Assembly: GCA_949361645.1 (NCBI GenBank)
Contig: OX442420.1
Location: 3,269,882 to 3,333,881 of the forward strand
Source of the DNA: Spongilla lacustris
Taxonomy: Eukaryota > Porifera > Demospongiae > Spongillida > Spongillidae
Reading direction: 5' to 3'
DNA length: 64,000 bases
This document shows positions 22,181-32,926 of this stretch, piece after piece. The translations under genes were made by a program, and so were the position numbers. Every line of letters starts with the position of its first letter. The first letter of the stretch is position 1. The notes beneath the pieces are model-generated. The model was not told the origin of the DNA, ran no database searches, and saw only the letters and a program-made list of their open reading frames with translations.

Positions 22181-22563
22181 AATGCCACATGTGTCATTGT
22201 AAGTGTGCCTTCTGTTATTCATCCTCCAGAGCAGTAAAATGTACACACGGTCACCAAGTTCACACAAGGCACAGCACTAATATTAATAGTACAGTAACTG
22301 GATGATGCAATAATGTTGTGTGGCATGCAGGATGTAATGGATTTGGAATGGCAAAAGTCCAACCAGTTAAAAGATCACACAGATTGTAAAGGTGTTTACA
22401 GAAACAAGAGATAAAGCGGCAATCAAAATGTTATTATAAATAAGACTTCTTGGCTATAAGAGTGAGCTGGAGTGATTGATTTGAAGGTTGCCAATATATT
22501 GAGTGCATGGTAACATAGAAGAAAAAAATCAGACAGCATAAATCCTGTTGAGACCATTTGCAG
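22181..22563. other. Intergenic between convergent genes
   Basis: The stop codons of the transposase-like gene (plus) and the DOK-like gene (minus) face each other across about 380 bp. The sequence is AT-rich and should hold both 3' UTRs; no other feature is seen. Confidence 0.5.
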
Positions 22564-25031
22564 TTACGGCTTTATCCCCCTCTCAATGCTTCGCTCCCGT
22601 TGCAAAGCATGAATTACATTAGTAGACCTCACATCAATTGTATTGTATGTGACCCTGGTGACGCTGGGATTGACCGCCTCCCCCTTGGCATGCACGCCCA
22701 CTTGCGAATATCGCAGTCCCTCGAGTGACAACATCTGCTGCAAGTTCTTGTAGATCCTGCCATTTGAACCGGGAAGGTTCTTTGTTCCCGCCAACTGCTC
22801 CCCGTTCATGAGGACATTCTCGTACAGGTCACTGTGGGTGGAGCCGGCCTTGCTCCTCCTTGCAGCCTCCACGTTCTCGTACTTGGGCTGGAAGGTGACC
22901 GGTGCCACGCCTTGCAGATCCCGTGGGAGGGGGTGGTTCTCGTAGGGGGTGGGCCTCTCCACCTCGCTGATGGTGCTTAGGGAGGAATCTGGAGGCACAA
23001 AGTCATAATTCAAATAATTTGGGGATGGGGACTGGACGTCTGGGATGCGGGACACGGCAGAATGCATGTACACGTAGTCGGGGTCATTGTACAGAGACTT
23101 ATGTGCTAGTGCCGGGTGGACCATCTGTTCGTACACGTCACCACCATCACCACTGACACTACTGCCACCCCCACTGACACCGCCCCTTGGTGCCTGACAA
23201 GTGGCAGTCGTGTCCCAACGATTCTGCCAGGGAGTGTCCCCTGTTTGCAGATGAGCCAGAGGGCATGGAGGCACTCCTGCGCTGGGACTGGGGACCGTCC
23301 ACACCCTCGGGGTCCAGCTGGCCTGACGGGTACCCAGTCCCAAGGTCCTCTTCTGACGGAAAGGAGCCGTCGAAGAACGTTGGGTCATCAGAGTGGCAGG
23401 AAGAGTGATGGGTGTGGTAGGTGTGCAAGGTACTACCGATCGGCTGGCTGACGGTGCGATGGGGCATGGAGGGGTTAATGTCACATGGGGCAGATATATG
23501 GCGTCCCAATCGACTGGGGTGATGGTCCAGGTTGACAGGGGGAACAGGCTCTGAGCGAACAGAGGGGGACCCAGAGGTGCTTGTAGGAGAGATGACATTC
23601 GTCTGGCTTTGATAACCGGATGAGGTGGAGGCAAAGGATCGCCTGTTGTAGAACGGAGGCAGAGAGTCCACTGACGGCTTTGGTGTGTCGTAAACCGGAA
23701 CTTTCTGCTGGACAGGCATTCCAATGGCCTTCCCATCTCCGTGAAAGAGAAAACTGAAAAGGAAGCAGGGATAAAGTAGTCTGTTCTTTTAGTGTTCCAT
23801 AAATAACAATGGGATGTTACAATAGCAGGGTGAGATAAGCAAGGCAGAGAGTCTCTAATCATGGTTATCTATCAGTATGTTTCATAATCACACTCACTTA
23901 TGCAGTGTCTCTCTGAGGGACTGTGCCTGCTCCACCCCTGTGTAAAGCCACACAAGGCCAGGACCTCCTTTGCAACGACGGCCAATCTCCACAAAGACCA
24001 GGTTCCCAGTCTTTCCTGTCCTCCTCAGCTTATCCCTCTCCCAGGAGACGACCGCGTTGTTAGTGTCTGCAGGACTGACTATCTCCAAGGTACCAACGGT
24101 TTGTTTGGGGACCCCACCCTTGACTACTAGGATGTGGAGGCCAATGATATTCAACCTTGTGCTCACCTCCTCTGCTAAGATAAACACAGGCCACACCAAG
24201 TCTGTACAGGGAAGGGGAGGGATACAAAGTGAAATGTGCATTCTGCTGAAGAGGGGATATTTTAACCATAAACTTCCCTTTCCTCAATAACTGTGGAATC
24301 TATTCCGCCTTCCCCAGAATCACTAAAACACAGTTCTACATGCATGCCAATGTTGTACATAGAAGAATGTAAACCTATGCAAACGCTCATTCTCACACGA
24401 CCTCCTTAAGGAGACCTCTAGGAATGCACTAGTCACCCCCCCCCCCCCCCCCCCCCCCCACCCCTTATAAAAAAAACACACACCTTTCTGGCTTTGGGTT
24501 CGAATTTCAAACCTTAGTTAGATAGGACGCGTGTACTAACAACCGCAGAACATGACTAGCAATTCGTGGGACGTTACAAACAGAGCGTTTAATACACGTA
24601 CGTACATTTTCTAGAAGGTGACGTACCTGCTCTGAACTCTTTAGTGGTCAGCTTGTACCGAAAAGAGTCATTTATGGGGTTATCCAACGGTTCTTCGGGG
24701 ATGTGCGCGGTAGTAGCCCTGTCTTCCTCACTCTCACATTTGAATTCGTGCTTTTCAGTACCCGACGTACATGTAATATGAAATTCAAATTTGTTGGGGT
24801 TGTCGGCAAGCCACAAGCCACCACTTCGGGGCGAAGTGACGCTAACGACAGACTCTTGCGTCGATGAGTCGTTCGGCGTGAATGGCTGACTCAGCGCATC
24901 AATTTTCGCGTCCGCGAGCAGGATAGTCCACTTGGCTTTAACCTTTATGTCGTCGCTGTCTTCAAAAAGCTCGACTTGCGCAACTGCTCCCACCAGGACC
25001 GCCACAATATGCAACGGCAAAGCGTTTCTGC

Positions 25032-25100
<69 letters not shown>

Positions 25101-25366
25101 GCGTGCGCGCACATGTGTTAAACTCAAGTCGTCACAATTCCCACTACTCCACTAGCTCCAATCCTCACACACACCGCCACCACCACTTCTAGCAGTTGCT
25201 CAATAACCATTCCATGAGCGAAGACCACAAAACTGTAAGAGGCTCTTGAAAATCCCGCCCGCATCGGAAGCAGTAGTTGTTAGACTTATACGTTACCTAC
25301 CTTCCATTGGCCTGTTCCCCTTTTCTTGTGCTGAACAGTGCCTCTGAGGACTTCACAGTTTAACAT
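22564..25366 (-). CDS. DOK-like docking protein (PH, IRS-type PTB, Tyr-rich tail)
   Basis: Four exons give a gene complete from start to stop: 25301-25366 (ATG at 25366, reading MLNCEVLRGTVQHKKRG), 24627-25027, 23898-24201 and 22564-23753. The PH domain spans exons 1-2 (KRFAVAYCGG, VELFEDSDD, FEFHITCTSGTEKHEF). Exon 3 is an IRS-type PTB domain (WPVFILAEEV, GLHILVV, RTGKTGNLVFVEIGRRC, GPGLVWLYT). The tail has RRSASMP, a YVYM site (PI3K-type) and YENH, YENV, YENVL and YKNL sites that fit Grb2 SH2 binding (Y-x-N). DOK proteins are recruited to activated tyrosine kinases at the membrane and are phosphorylated there. Two frame changes need one base skipped, each at a G run (near 24985 and about 23150-23230); otherwise phases and splice sites are clean. 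An FRS/IRS relative is an alternative, but PH plus PTB fits DOK best. Confidence 0.82.
24436..24459. repeat. Poly-C run in a DOK-like intron
   Basis: About 24 consecutive C, followed by ACCCCTTATAAAAAAAACAC. It is one of about a dozen unusually long G/C homopolymers in the window. Confidence 0.8.
25034..25099. repeat. (GT)n microsatellite abutting a DOK-like splice acceptor
   Basis: About 30 GT units. On the gene strand it is a CA repeat ending six bases before the acceptor ATGCAG of exon 24627-25027, so no ordinary pyrimidine tract is present. Confidence 0.9.
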
Positions 25367-26167
25367 ACTATAGTCTCGGCCCCAGACCCAACGGACGCAG
25401 CTGCGGATGGATTACGTTCAGTAGCGGTGATGTACGTAACCCCCCCCCCCCCCCCCCCCCCCCGGCGTTTACTATTATTAATGACAATAAAACACGAGCG
25501 AAAAATGCTTATTTATTATTAGCCATAATGCTTCATTTGAGTCATAAATAGCAAAATAGAGATATCATTTTGAGTCACTTTCCTTGTGATATAAGGCGCC
25601 GGCCGAGGTTGGTTTCCGCAGCAAAAAAATGTAAGAAAATCATATGAATATCAATGATTGTATGTGCATGCAGGCTGCATGTAATCAGTTTGTATCAATA
25701 TGTATAGGTGTCAGATCACTTGTAAAATCAAGTCTCGATTTGCGGTCTTCTTTTCATTTTTTTTGCTGTGTTCCTCTCCAACAATAGGTGATAAATATGC
25801 ATACTACAGTGAATATGCATCAGACACAATACATTGGGTACTACAGGCAGAGAAAATATATAATCTTTGCTACAGGTAACAACTGTTCGATGTTAACGCA
25901 GGACCTACATGTGGCAGATCGACATCAATGTTATGATACCGTCTGCGTAACTGCTCTAGCATCAATCAACGAACCACAAACCACACCTGGTTTATGAAAA
26001 CGATATGCGCTACAAACGCTGTACATGACCGATCAGATCGCTCCGCTATCAGTGTGCGCTTGAAAACACAAGAAAACACTCAGATTATAGAAGAATTAAC
26101 GAGTAACGTGCTGCGTCATGTGAATATAGTGGGATTATTGTCAGTACATGTATCAGCGCTGTAGCAA
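25367..26167. other. Upstream of the DOK-like gene, no gene recognised
   Basis: The stretch holds a run of about 24 C at 25440-25463 and AT-rich DNA. The promoter of the DOK-like gene should lie just above 25366, but no motif is called. The frame at 25788-25997 has no known domain. Confidence 0.4.
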
Positions 26168-26745
26168 ACAGTGGCACTGTTTCGTGCGGTTATAATCGCA
26201 CGCGGTACGCAAAATACACTCATGAATATTTAATGAGTCGTCCGGAAGGGGGGGGCACGTGCCCCCGGTGCCCCCCCCCCCCCCCCCCCCCCCCCCCTGG
26301 ATCCGCCACTGCCCGTGGCCGGACCGGTTATTTTATCGATGCTAGGACCCTGGATTGGCTGTGTAATAACTAGGCCTGGGAACGTTAAAATAGATATTTA
26401 GATATTAGATTTCCGGTGTTAGATTCACGTGACCGTTGCATCGTGTGGAGGGAAAGGTCGCCCGTCTTGTGTGTCATTCTATCCTTTCTGTTCTCTACAG
26501 AGCGCCTATTGAAGGTTCGACAGTACTTGTGTTAAGGTGAGGCGGATTTTATTGTTTTAGCTGGTTGTGCACCATATGCGTGTACTACACAGGGGCGGAT
26601 TCCGGGGAGGGGGGGGGGGGGGGGTGCACCCCCCCCCCCCCCCCCCCAACCTGTTTCGGACGACACAACAATATTTATGAGTGTATTTTGCGTACATGTA
26701 TCGTGTGCGATTATAACCGCACGAAACAGTGCTGCTGTTAGCCCT
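26168..26745. mobile_element. Two inverted transposon ends with CAGNGGCGGATCC-type termini
   Basis: The segment 26168-26250 (TTTCGTGCGGTTATAATCGC, TACGCAAAATACACTCATGA) is repeated reversed at 26656-26740. The inner ends are TGGATCCGCCACTG at about 26310 and CAGGGGCGGATTCCGG at 26591, each joined to long C or G runs (27 C at 26271-26297). These termini are common on hAT-like non-autonomous elements. The two copies point away from each other around about 280 bp. Confidence 0.55.
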
Positions 26746-27200
26746 CATATAGGATTTGTGCCGTATCATGAAATCATTAAAAAAACGCGACCCGCGTATA
26801 ACTCACGAACCGAGAAACGGATAGTGTAGCTCTTTATTGCTATAGAGCCACAATGAAAAGACGATCATTTTCATGTTTTGTTCAAGTCACCAAACCGTTT
26901 ACTTTAAGAGAACAGAAAAGCTCGGAGTTCTCGTTCCCAGACCGTAATTTGTCCATAGTCGTCGTCGTCGTCTTTATGGGTGAGTATAACTCGGGATAGG
27001 AAAGTGTGCCAGTTGCACCAATAAATGTAGAATTTACCTATCGACTGCCCCTTGATGTCAGATATACATGTTTGGTATGAAGCAATAATTACGTCCTAGT
27101 ACCAAACACAAGCGTTCCCATGACAATACCCATACGTATAATTAGAGCTATTAACTGGCGTGCTCTCACGGGAACGAAAGAGGAGAAAAAAAAGTGACTA

Positions 27201-27413
27201 GAGGAATACGTCCTAAATCGAGACTATGAGTTAGAGTCCTCCCGATTTCGGTACGATGCTGATGCTAAACAAAGGCGGGCGTTTGCCCGTGACATGTACA
27301 GAGCAAATCTGGAGTCGAACCGAGCTTATAAGAGGTGGCGACAAGAAAAGAATTCCGTTGCGGTGCAAGCATCTAAGAGGCAGCGTTATGAACTGAGCTC
27401 AGACGAGAAATGA
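27201..27413 (+). CDS. Fragment with basic R-A-x(3)-YRAN repeats, transposon-borne
   Basis: The frame reads RDYELESSRFRYDADAKQRR, AFARDMYRANLESNRAYKRW and SKRQRYELSSDEK then a stop. The repeated basic Arg-Ala...Tyr-Arg pattern is stronger in the second copy (ARESYRADPEKKRAF repeated three times at 59749-59979). Such repeats precede large transposon proteins in sponges and cnidarians, as I recall. No start codon opens the frame, so it is a remnant or an exon. Confidence 0.4.
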   Translation, partial: EEYVLNRDYELESSRFRYDADAKQRRAFARDMYRANLESNRAYKRWRQEKNSVAVQASKRQRYELSSDEK

Positions 27414-27640
27414 GCTCCTAAGAGACAAAGCTTGGTGCGCGAGTTTTGATCTAGAACAGCTGCAAATGTAACATAACTGTAAACATTGTGTTGCTAGGCA
27501 ATAAACATGGGAATTACAACGGCTGGATTTTGTCATACAATCGTATTTACTTGTACATTGTACTAGTATGTACGGGTTGCAAAGTACATGTACACCTGCA
27601 TACTGGTAGTCACTTATAAAAAATAAAAAAATGAATGAAA

Positions 27641-27915
27641 CAAGATATAAAAACATTTTCTCTGAGAAAGTTAGTGGTATATAGGATTTGAAGGCAATGG
27701 TGGTGTAAAAAGGAAGGGAACAAGAGTACAATTTTTTTTTAATAGTCCTATATTTAGCAATGTAAAATGTATACATACTATGAAAGGGCTAAATATAGGA
27801 CTTTTCAAAAAATTTGTACCATCGTTGATCTCTTGTTCCCTTCCTTTTTACACCACCATTGCCTTCAAATCCTATATACCACTAACTTTCTCAGAGAGAA
27901 TGTTTTTACATCTTG
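27641..27915. repeat. Palindromic tail P1
   Basis: The outer arms of about 80 bp (CAAGATATAAAAACATT, TCTGAGAAAGTTAGTGG, TGGTGGTGTAAAAAGGAAGG) match P2 at 59275-59542. The inner arms pair with each other (AGTCCTATATTTAGC with its complement) but differ from those of P2. Confidence 0.8.
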
Positions 27916-30270
27916 TAGATATTAGAGTAGGATAGGAAACAGCCCACGGCTGTTTCGAGCTGGACATTAGGCTGCTAATTAGAACACATCCGAACATTAC
28001 GGTAGTTTGGTGTTTGGGATCCTAGAGAAGCTAATTATTTTGTGGTTTACGTTCAGAGGCGCTGTTTGCCACTACCAATTCAATATACACAACCATTATG
28101 CTTTCGAGCTATTCCACAACCAATTTTGTACTTAAAAAGAATGATACACACAGTCAAAGTACGCTCTTCTTTGGCCCATAATTGCCGCGCATGTGACTAC
28201 TGAAGGCACGTCTTTTATGGTCTTCATTAAGTGCTCAGGCGGCAACCAATTTTTCTCGAAACCCGCCAGGCAGATGGTTTTAAAAACTTCTCCTACCAAA
28301 GAGCGATCATTGTACTTCACCTTTGCGTTTAGTGCATGATGGGGCTTATTTTCTGGTGAAAGAATGACACGGTTACTCGGGACCATGCAACTAATGAATA
28401 ATGCACATGCGCCACACCCATGTGTATAAATTTGACACACTACGACAATGGGAAACACTGTGCAATGGACATCATGTTCAGAAGTTCTGTCAGAGAGTAT
28501 GGGGTCATAACTGAACTATATAAGGGTGGAAAACGAGAGCCTCAAACAAAATATACCTTTTCAATGGAGCTCTTATTTGACATTCTTTGCAATAGACATA
28601 CGCAATGACACTGTTTGATATCCCTCCAGAGTGTGCATGTACAAGAAGCAACAGTAAAGAAATTGCATACAGGTGTATGTTAAAGCCATAGAACAGGCTA
28701 CAACATCATAAATATTAATCCATTCTCAACATGTTAATGATGTCTTTTTAAAATTCTTTTTTACTACAGCAGATTCCATACAAGAATTCTAACTTTGACC
28801 ATGCTTTTCCTAGCATGAAAGGACAGTAAACATGCACCTACTCGAACACCATGGGTGGACATGTGCAATCATGAATGTATGCAGGCTTTGGGCTGATGGG
28901 GGAACGGAGTACACAACAATTTCAATCAGTCGTACAGGACATATGAGTATGGCCAACTGCCCAAGGATATTTAATGATTAGGCGTAGCCCGGCCGACCTT
29001 TGCCTATACGCGAAGGTCGAGCTACGCCTGAGTGTGTTTCCAAACTGGAGTCTTTGAGGACAGAAAAGCTAAGCTGAAAAAGAAAACGCAAAGAATAGTG
29101 TTTGATTTTTGTTTTCCACGCATACTAGTAGGGCCCAAGTGTGTTTCGCACATATACGATATGAGAGGACCACTTCGCTACGTAAAAAATCTGCCCTTTT
29201 CAAAGTGTTGGCACGACACGCAGAAAATAAGCCCTGTTACACCCTAAACGGAACCTAATACAGCCGTCTCTTGAGTACACGTTTCTAAAAGAGTTTTTTC
29301 ATTTGGTCGGGCGGATTTCGCAAAAAAGCCTATTGACACAAACAACTCAAAATCAAGCGCATGTAGTCTCAGCCCTCTCTTCGCGCGTATGTAAATACAA
29401 CAAAGATGAAACTTATACTGTTTTAGTCCTCAAAGAACGCCCGACTGATATATCGATTCAAAGTGAGCTTATGTTTTTTCGGATAAAGAAGGATAAGCCA
29501 CATTCCATTGCCATGCGGTAACTAGGGTTCAGTTGCCTGTCTCCAAGCAGGGGATGGGAACGAGATCTAATGTCCAACTTTTCAATGGAATGAAACAGCC
29601 GTGAGCCCGTGCATTTCGCATAGTTCTCGTTCCCAGGTCGCCATCATAGGAAAAGGGGTAACCTGTAGAGAAGGTTCTTCAATTTAAATGGAAATAAGAG
29701 TTTTTCTTATCTAACGCTATGTTCACTGGTGGCTATATGGGGCCATCCTCTGCCTTCTTATTATTTGTATGACAGTCGAGCCTTAACTTGCAGTTTGGCC
29801 CGTGCCCAATCCGATTCATGGGTTCTGTAGGACATGAAATGTCAACCTTTATTTACCCCGTAAATGAGCTTATGATTACAAAACCCAAATGCGTTGCTGT
29901 ATAGAATACATGCCCCAACATATATTTTCAACAGTCGCAAAGTACACACGCTACAAGCCACAGTTTTACCTCAAGTCTGGATCTAGGTCTTTAACCCTTA
30001 CACGTACGATATCATTCTGGCATAGGGAAAACATATACCACGCTGTGTAGTTTCACGAGAGCTATACGACAAATCATGCCAATACAATTTAGACGTATCC
30101 CTTTGTATTCAATACGCTCAGTTCACTTTTGTATGTAACTACTACAAATGCGCGTATCTACCGTTGTAGGCATGCTCCAATACTGAAATTTACATCGCCG
30201 TGATCAGCGTTCGCAGCTCTATCCGAATCTACACACAAACATTCTGTTTCTCGTGAAATTCTTGTCGTCG
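27916..30270. other. Intergenic, no gene recognised
   Basis: Open frames at 28132-28458 (minus), 29032-29247 and 29303-29521 (plus) have no recognisable domain or splice pattern. Short shared words CACGGCTGTTTC and GGACATTAG occur inverted near 27950-27985 and 29565-29605, which may mark the ends of an old element. Confidence 0.35.
28979..29029. repeat. Short imperfect hairpin
   Basis: AGGCGTAGC...CGACCTT pairs with AAGGTCG-AGCTACGCCT around TGCCTATACGCG. About 20 base pairs form with a bulge. Confidence 0.6.
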
Positions 30271-30272
30271 TA

Positions 30273-30490
30273 GTGGGGGGGGGGGGGTATTATGTCCCGG
30301 GGGTTGTCATTTAAAATTTAAATGCCTGTCCCGGGAGGTATAGCAGAAGCTTGTCCAGGGGGGATGGAACAAAACACAAGCGTGTCCAAGGGGATGGAAT
30401 AAAATAGAAGCTTGTCCAGCAGGGCATTTATAAGTCTGTCCTAGGTGATGGAGGCAGAATAAATGCATGTCCAGGGGGTTTTTTATATAT
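30273..30490. repeat. Imperfect GTCCAGGGGGATGG repeats next to a G run
   Basis: A G run at 30275-30287 is followed by five or six units containing TTGTCCAGGGGGGATGGAA or close variants, at spacings of about 25-45 bp. Confidence 0.55.
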
Positions 30491-30906
30491 TGTCCCAGGG
30501 TGCATGTATTGTCATCCATAGGGGTGTACGATTAAATAGTGGAATAGCCCATTTTTCAATGTCATCTCGTGGTACCGCGTATTCTACTAGAAGTTGTGAG
30601 CCATTCTGTATAGTGTATTGACATGTTACAACTATTTGTTTATGCATTGGTAAAGATGGAACTTCGCCAGATTGCACTCTGGATGCATGCTAGGTGAAAC
30701 CTTCCAAGGCTGTTATGCCGTTCTCCCACGAGACAGCACCCTGCATATAGCGCGTGGCCTATACATTCCTGCATATGGTATTCAAGCAGTGTGATCTGAG
30801 TGGTACCAAGGCCTGTGGTATTGGAACCAAGGCCTGCTGGGGTTTTACTGGAACCATGGTCCATGAAGTTGGCCACATGTACACCCATGACCCATCCAAT
30901 GCTCTA

Positions 30907-31208
30907 TGTACACTCATCTAATGCCCCCCCATGCACACCCAGGTCCAATGCCCTCAATGCACACCCATCCATAGTTCCCCCCCATCACACACACCCATCG
31001 AATGCCCCACATGCACACACACCCATCTAATGCCCTCCATGCACACACACCCATCCAATGCCCTCCATGCACACACACCCATCCAATGCCATCCATGCAC
31101 ACACACACCCATCCAATGCCCCTATGCACACCCAAACAATGCCCCTATGTATACCCATCCAATGCCCCCATGTACATCCATCCAATGCCCCCATGTACAC
31201 CCATCCAA
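30907..31208. repeat. CACCCATCCAATGCCCC minisatellite, block 1
   Basis: About 12 imperfect units built on CACCCATCCAATGCC followed by CCCATGTA or CTCCATGCACACA. The same unit returns at 31660-31828. Confidence 0.8.
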
Positions 31209-31524
31209 ATGTAACGTAAACGCTACTGATCTAATGTGACTAGCGGAGGTGTCAATGTATTCGTATTGTGTGCACTGGCTTCCGTGAATAGTATGGCTCT
31301 TGGAGCATCGGCGCTATGGGGCATGCGATGTACCTTTCCCTACCAATAGCCTGTGCTATTGTGCCTTTGTCTTGCATGTGCATATAACATGTAGAATGTG
31401 TGTATGAGTTGAGTACGTTGTAAGTTGGAGTGTGGGAATCGAAACGTGGCGTTACACTGGTTGGTTGGACCATAGACCTCACCATTAGTATTACACCATG
31501 TACCATTCTGCTGTGGTAGTTTGA

Positions 31525-31660
31525 TAACAGCCTTTACCTTATCTTCAGTTTGTAAGAGGGTAGAAGCAGGAGAAATACGACTGTGTGTCAACTCCTTGGT
31601 ATTGGCTTCATTCAGCTTTCCCTCCAGGTCCTGTACCTTGGTATCGGCCTCGTTCAGCCC
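31525..31660 (-). CDS. Possible coiled-coil coding fragment between minisatellite blocks
   Basis: The minus frame reads LNEADTKVQDLEGKLNEANT then KELTHSRIS and TEDKVKAVIKLP. The heptad-like LNEAxTK repeat suggests a coiled coil, possibly an exon. Splice sites are not convincing because the upstream side is minisatellite. Confidence 0.25.
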
Positions 31661-31828
31661 CCATGTACACCCATCTAATGCCCCCAATGTACACCTATCC
31701 AATGCCCCCCATGTATACGTATCCAATGCCCACCATCTACACCCATCCAATGCCCCCATGTACACCTATCCAATGCCCCCCATGTACACCCATCCAATGC
31801 CCCCCATGTACACCCATCCAATGCCCAG
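31660..31828. repeat. CACCCATCCAATGCCCC minisatellite, block 2
   Basis: About seven units of the same repeat as 30907-31208, separated from it by about 450 bp of non-repeat DNA. Confidence 0.8.
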
Positions 31829-31960
31829 GTGATTGTTTAAAAAAAAACAACCGGTCGGTTAAGGTTGTTCATTTAAAAATAACCGATAATTTCCTGTTTA
31901 AAAATTAATTGTCAATTATTTATGCATAATCGATGGACCTAAAGCTAAACCAGCGCTTTG

Positions 31961-32204
31961 CTAGTCGGGCGGGCCCTACTACGGCGTTTGGGTGACAATT
32001 AAGCCTATACCAAGATTTGTTCTGCTGCAACGGGGAGTGCAGTCCAATCGGATTGCAGTGGGTTCAGTATTACCTAATTAGCGGCTGGAGTGGTATTATA
32101 TATAAATGATTTCACAACCATATAATTTAAATGTACGTAAAATTCCTGGATATGCTTTTCACCTGAATACCCGACCAAATGCGGTAGTAAACCCGCCCGA
32201 CTAG
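31961..32204. mobile_element. MITE with CTAGTCGGGCGGG termini
   Basis: The left end CTAGTCGGGCGGG...CCTACTACGGCGTTTGGG matches the right end in reverse (CCCGCCCGACTAG). The arms are about 45 bp with small differences. No transposase is inside. Confidence 0.55.
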
Positions 32205-32420
32205 CACTTTGCCACATGGCACGTAAGATGATATGGTCCACGCCGTACTCCTAAGCACGTCGCTGATCTCGCCGCGTACGACATGCTGTGCGCGTGTACT
32301 CACCATTTGGGTGAATAAAGGACTCGTTCTAATAAAGATTAGTTGCTATAAATGTGTACCACGTTAAATGGACCCCTGCCTTCTTCTCAGACCGTTGTTC
32401 GCTCTCGTCCGCTTATAGAG

Positions 32421-32583
32421 AGGTTGCAGTGTGATCCCGGGAAGATTGGTGGCCATGTATTTTGGTGCCCCCAGTTCTGTTACAGAATGTTTCCAATCTG
32501 TAAGAGATTATTTACAACCTGTAACAGAACTTGGGACACCAAAAAACATGGCCACCAATCTTCCCGGGATGACACTGCAACCT
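32421..32583. repeat. 163-bp palindromic element
   Basis: The arms AGGTTGCAGTGTGATCCCGG... and the complementary ...CCGGGATGACACTGCAACCT pair over about 65 bp each, including AGATTGGTGGCCATGT. The loop is around TTCCAATCTGTAAGAG. Confidence 0.75.
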
Positions 32584-32926
32584 CTGTTGTTTTCTCGTGC
32601 TCAGCACTATTGCAAGTGTAAGACTCGCGTGATGCCACTTGCTACTATACAATTTAAAAAAATACCAACCGGTCGGTTGAGGTTGTTCAAAGTTTCTAAC
32701 AACTGGTTGAAGTGGTTATTTAGCCCAAATAGAACCAGTTGGGGCAGTTAACCATCGGTTAACCGGTTAACCGGAGCTCCTGAACAACTGGTTTCAAGCC
32801 TTATGTGTGTTTGGTTGTTATAAGTTAATCTGCATGCGAAAGTTACAATTTTAAGATATGCATGTACAATGCCCTAAGTAATAAGCCAATTATACATGTA
32901 TATCTGTCTGCAGTGTTTCTTCTGAA

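Larger units (their letters stand above)
26747..27915 (+). mobile_element. 1.2-kb element with basic-repeat ORF and palindromic tail, copy 1
   Basis: It starts near ATAGGATTTGTGCCGTAT and contains GCGTATAACTCACGAACC and CGTTCCCATGACAATACC, then the ORF 27201-27413, and ends in the palindrome 27641-27915. A reversed full-length copy lies at 59275-60457 and a 5' fragment at 40935-41210. The ORF type suggests a non-autonomous derivative of a larger transposon. No target duplication was identified. Confidence 0.65.

Noticed and set aside
23116..23451. Plus-strand frames opposite the DOK-like gene.
   Set aside because: They are antisense shadows of the DOK-like tail exon.
28132..28458. A 108-codon minus frame as a gene.
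   Set aside because: No recognised family, no splice support, and it lies in a transposon-rich area; left as unannotated.
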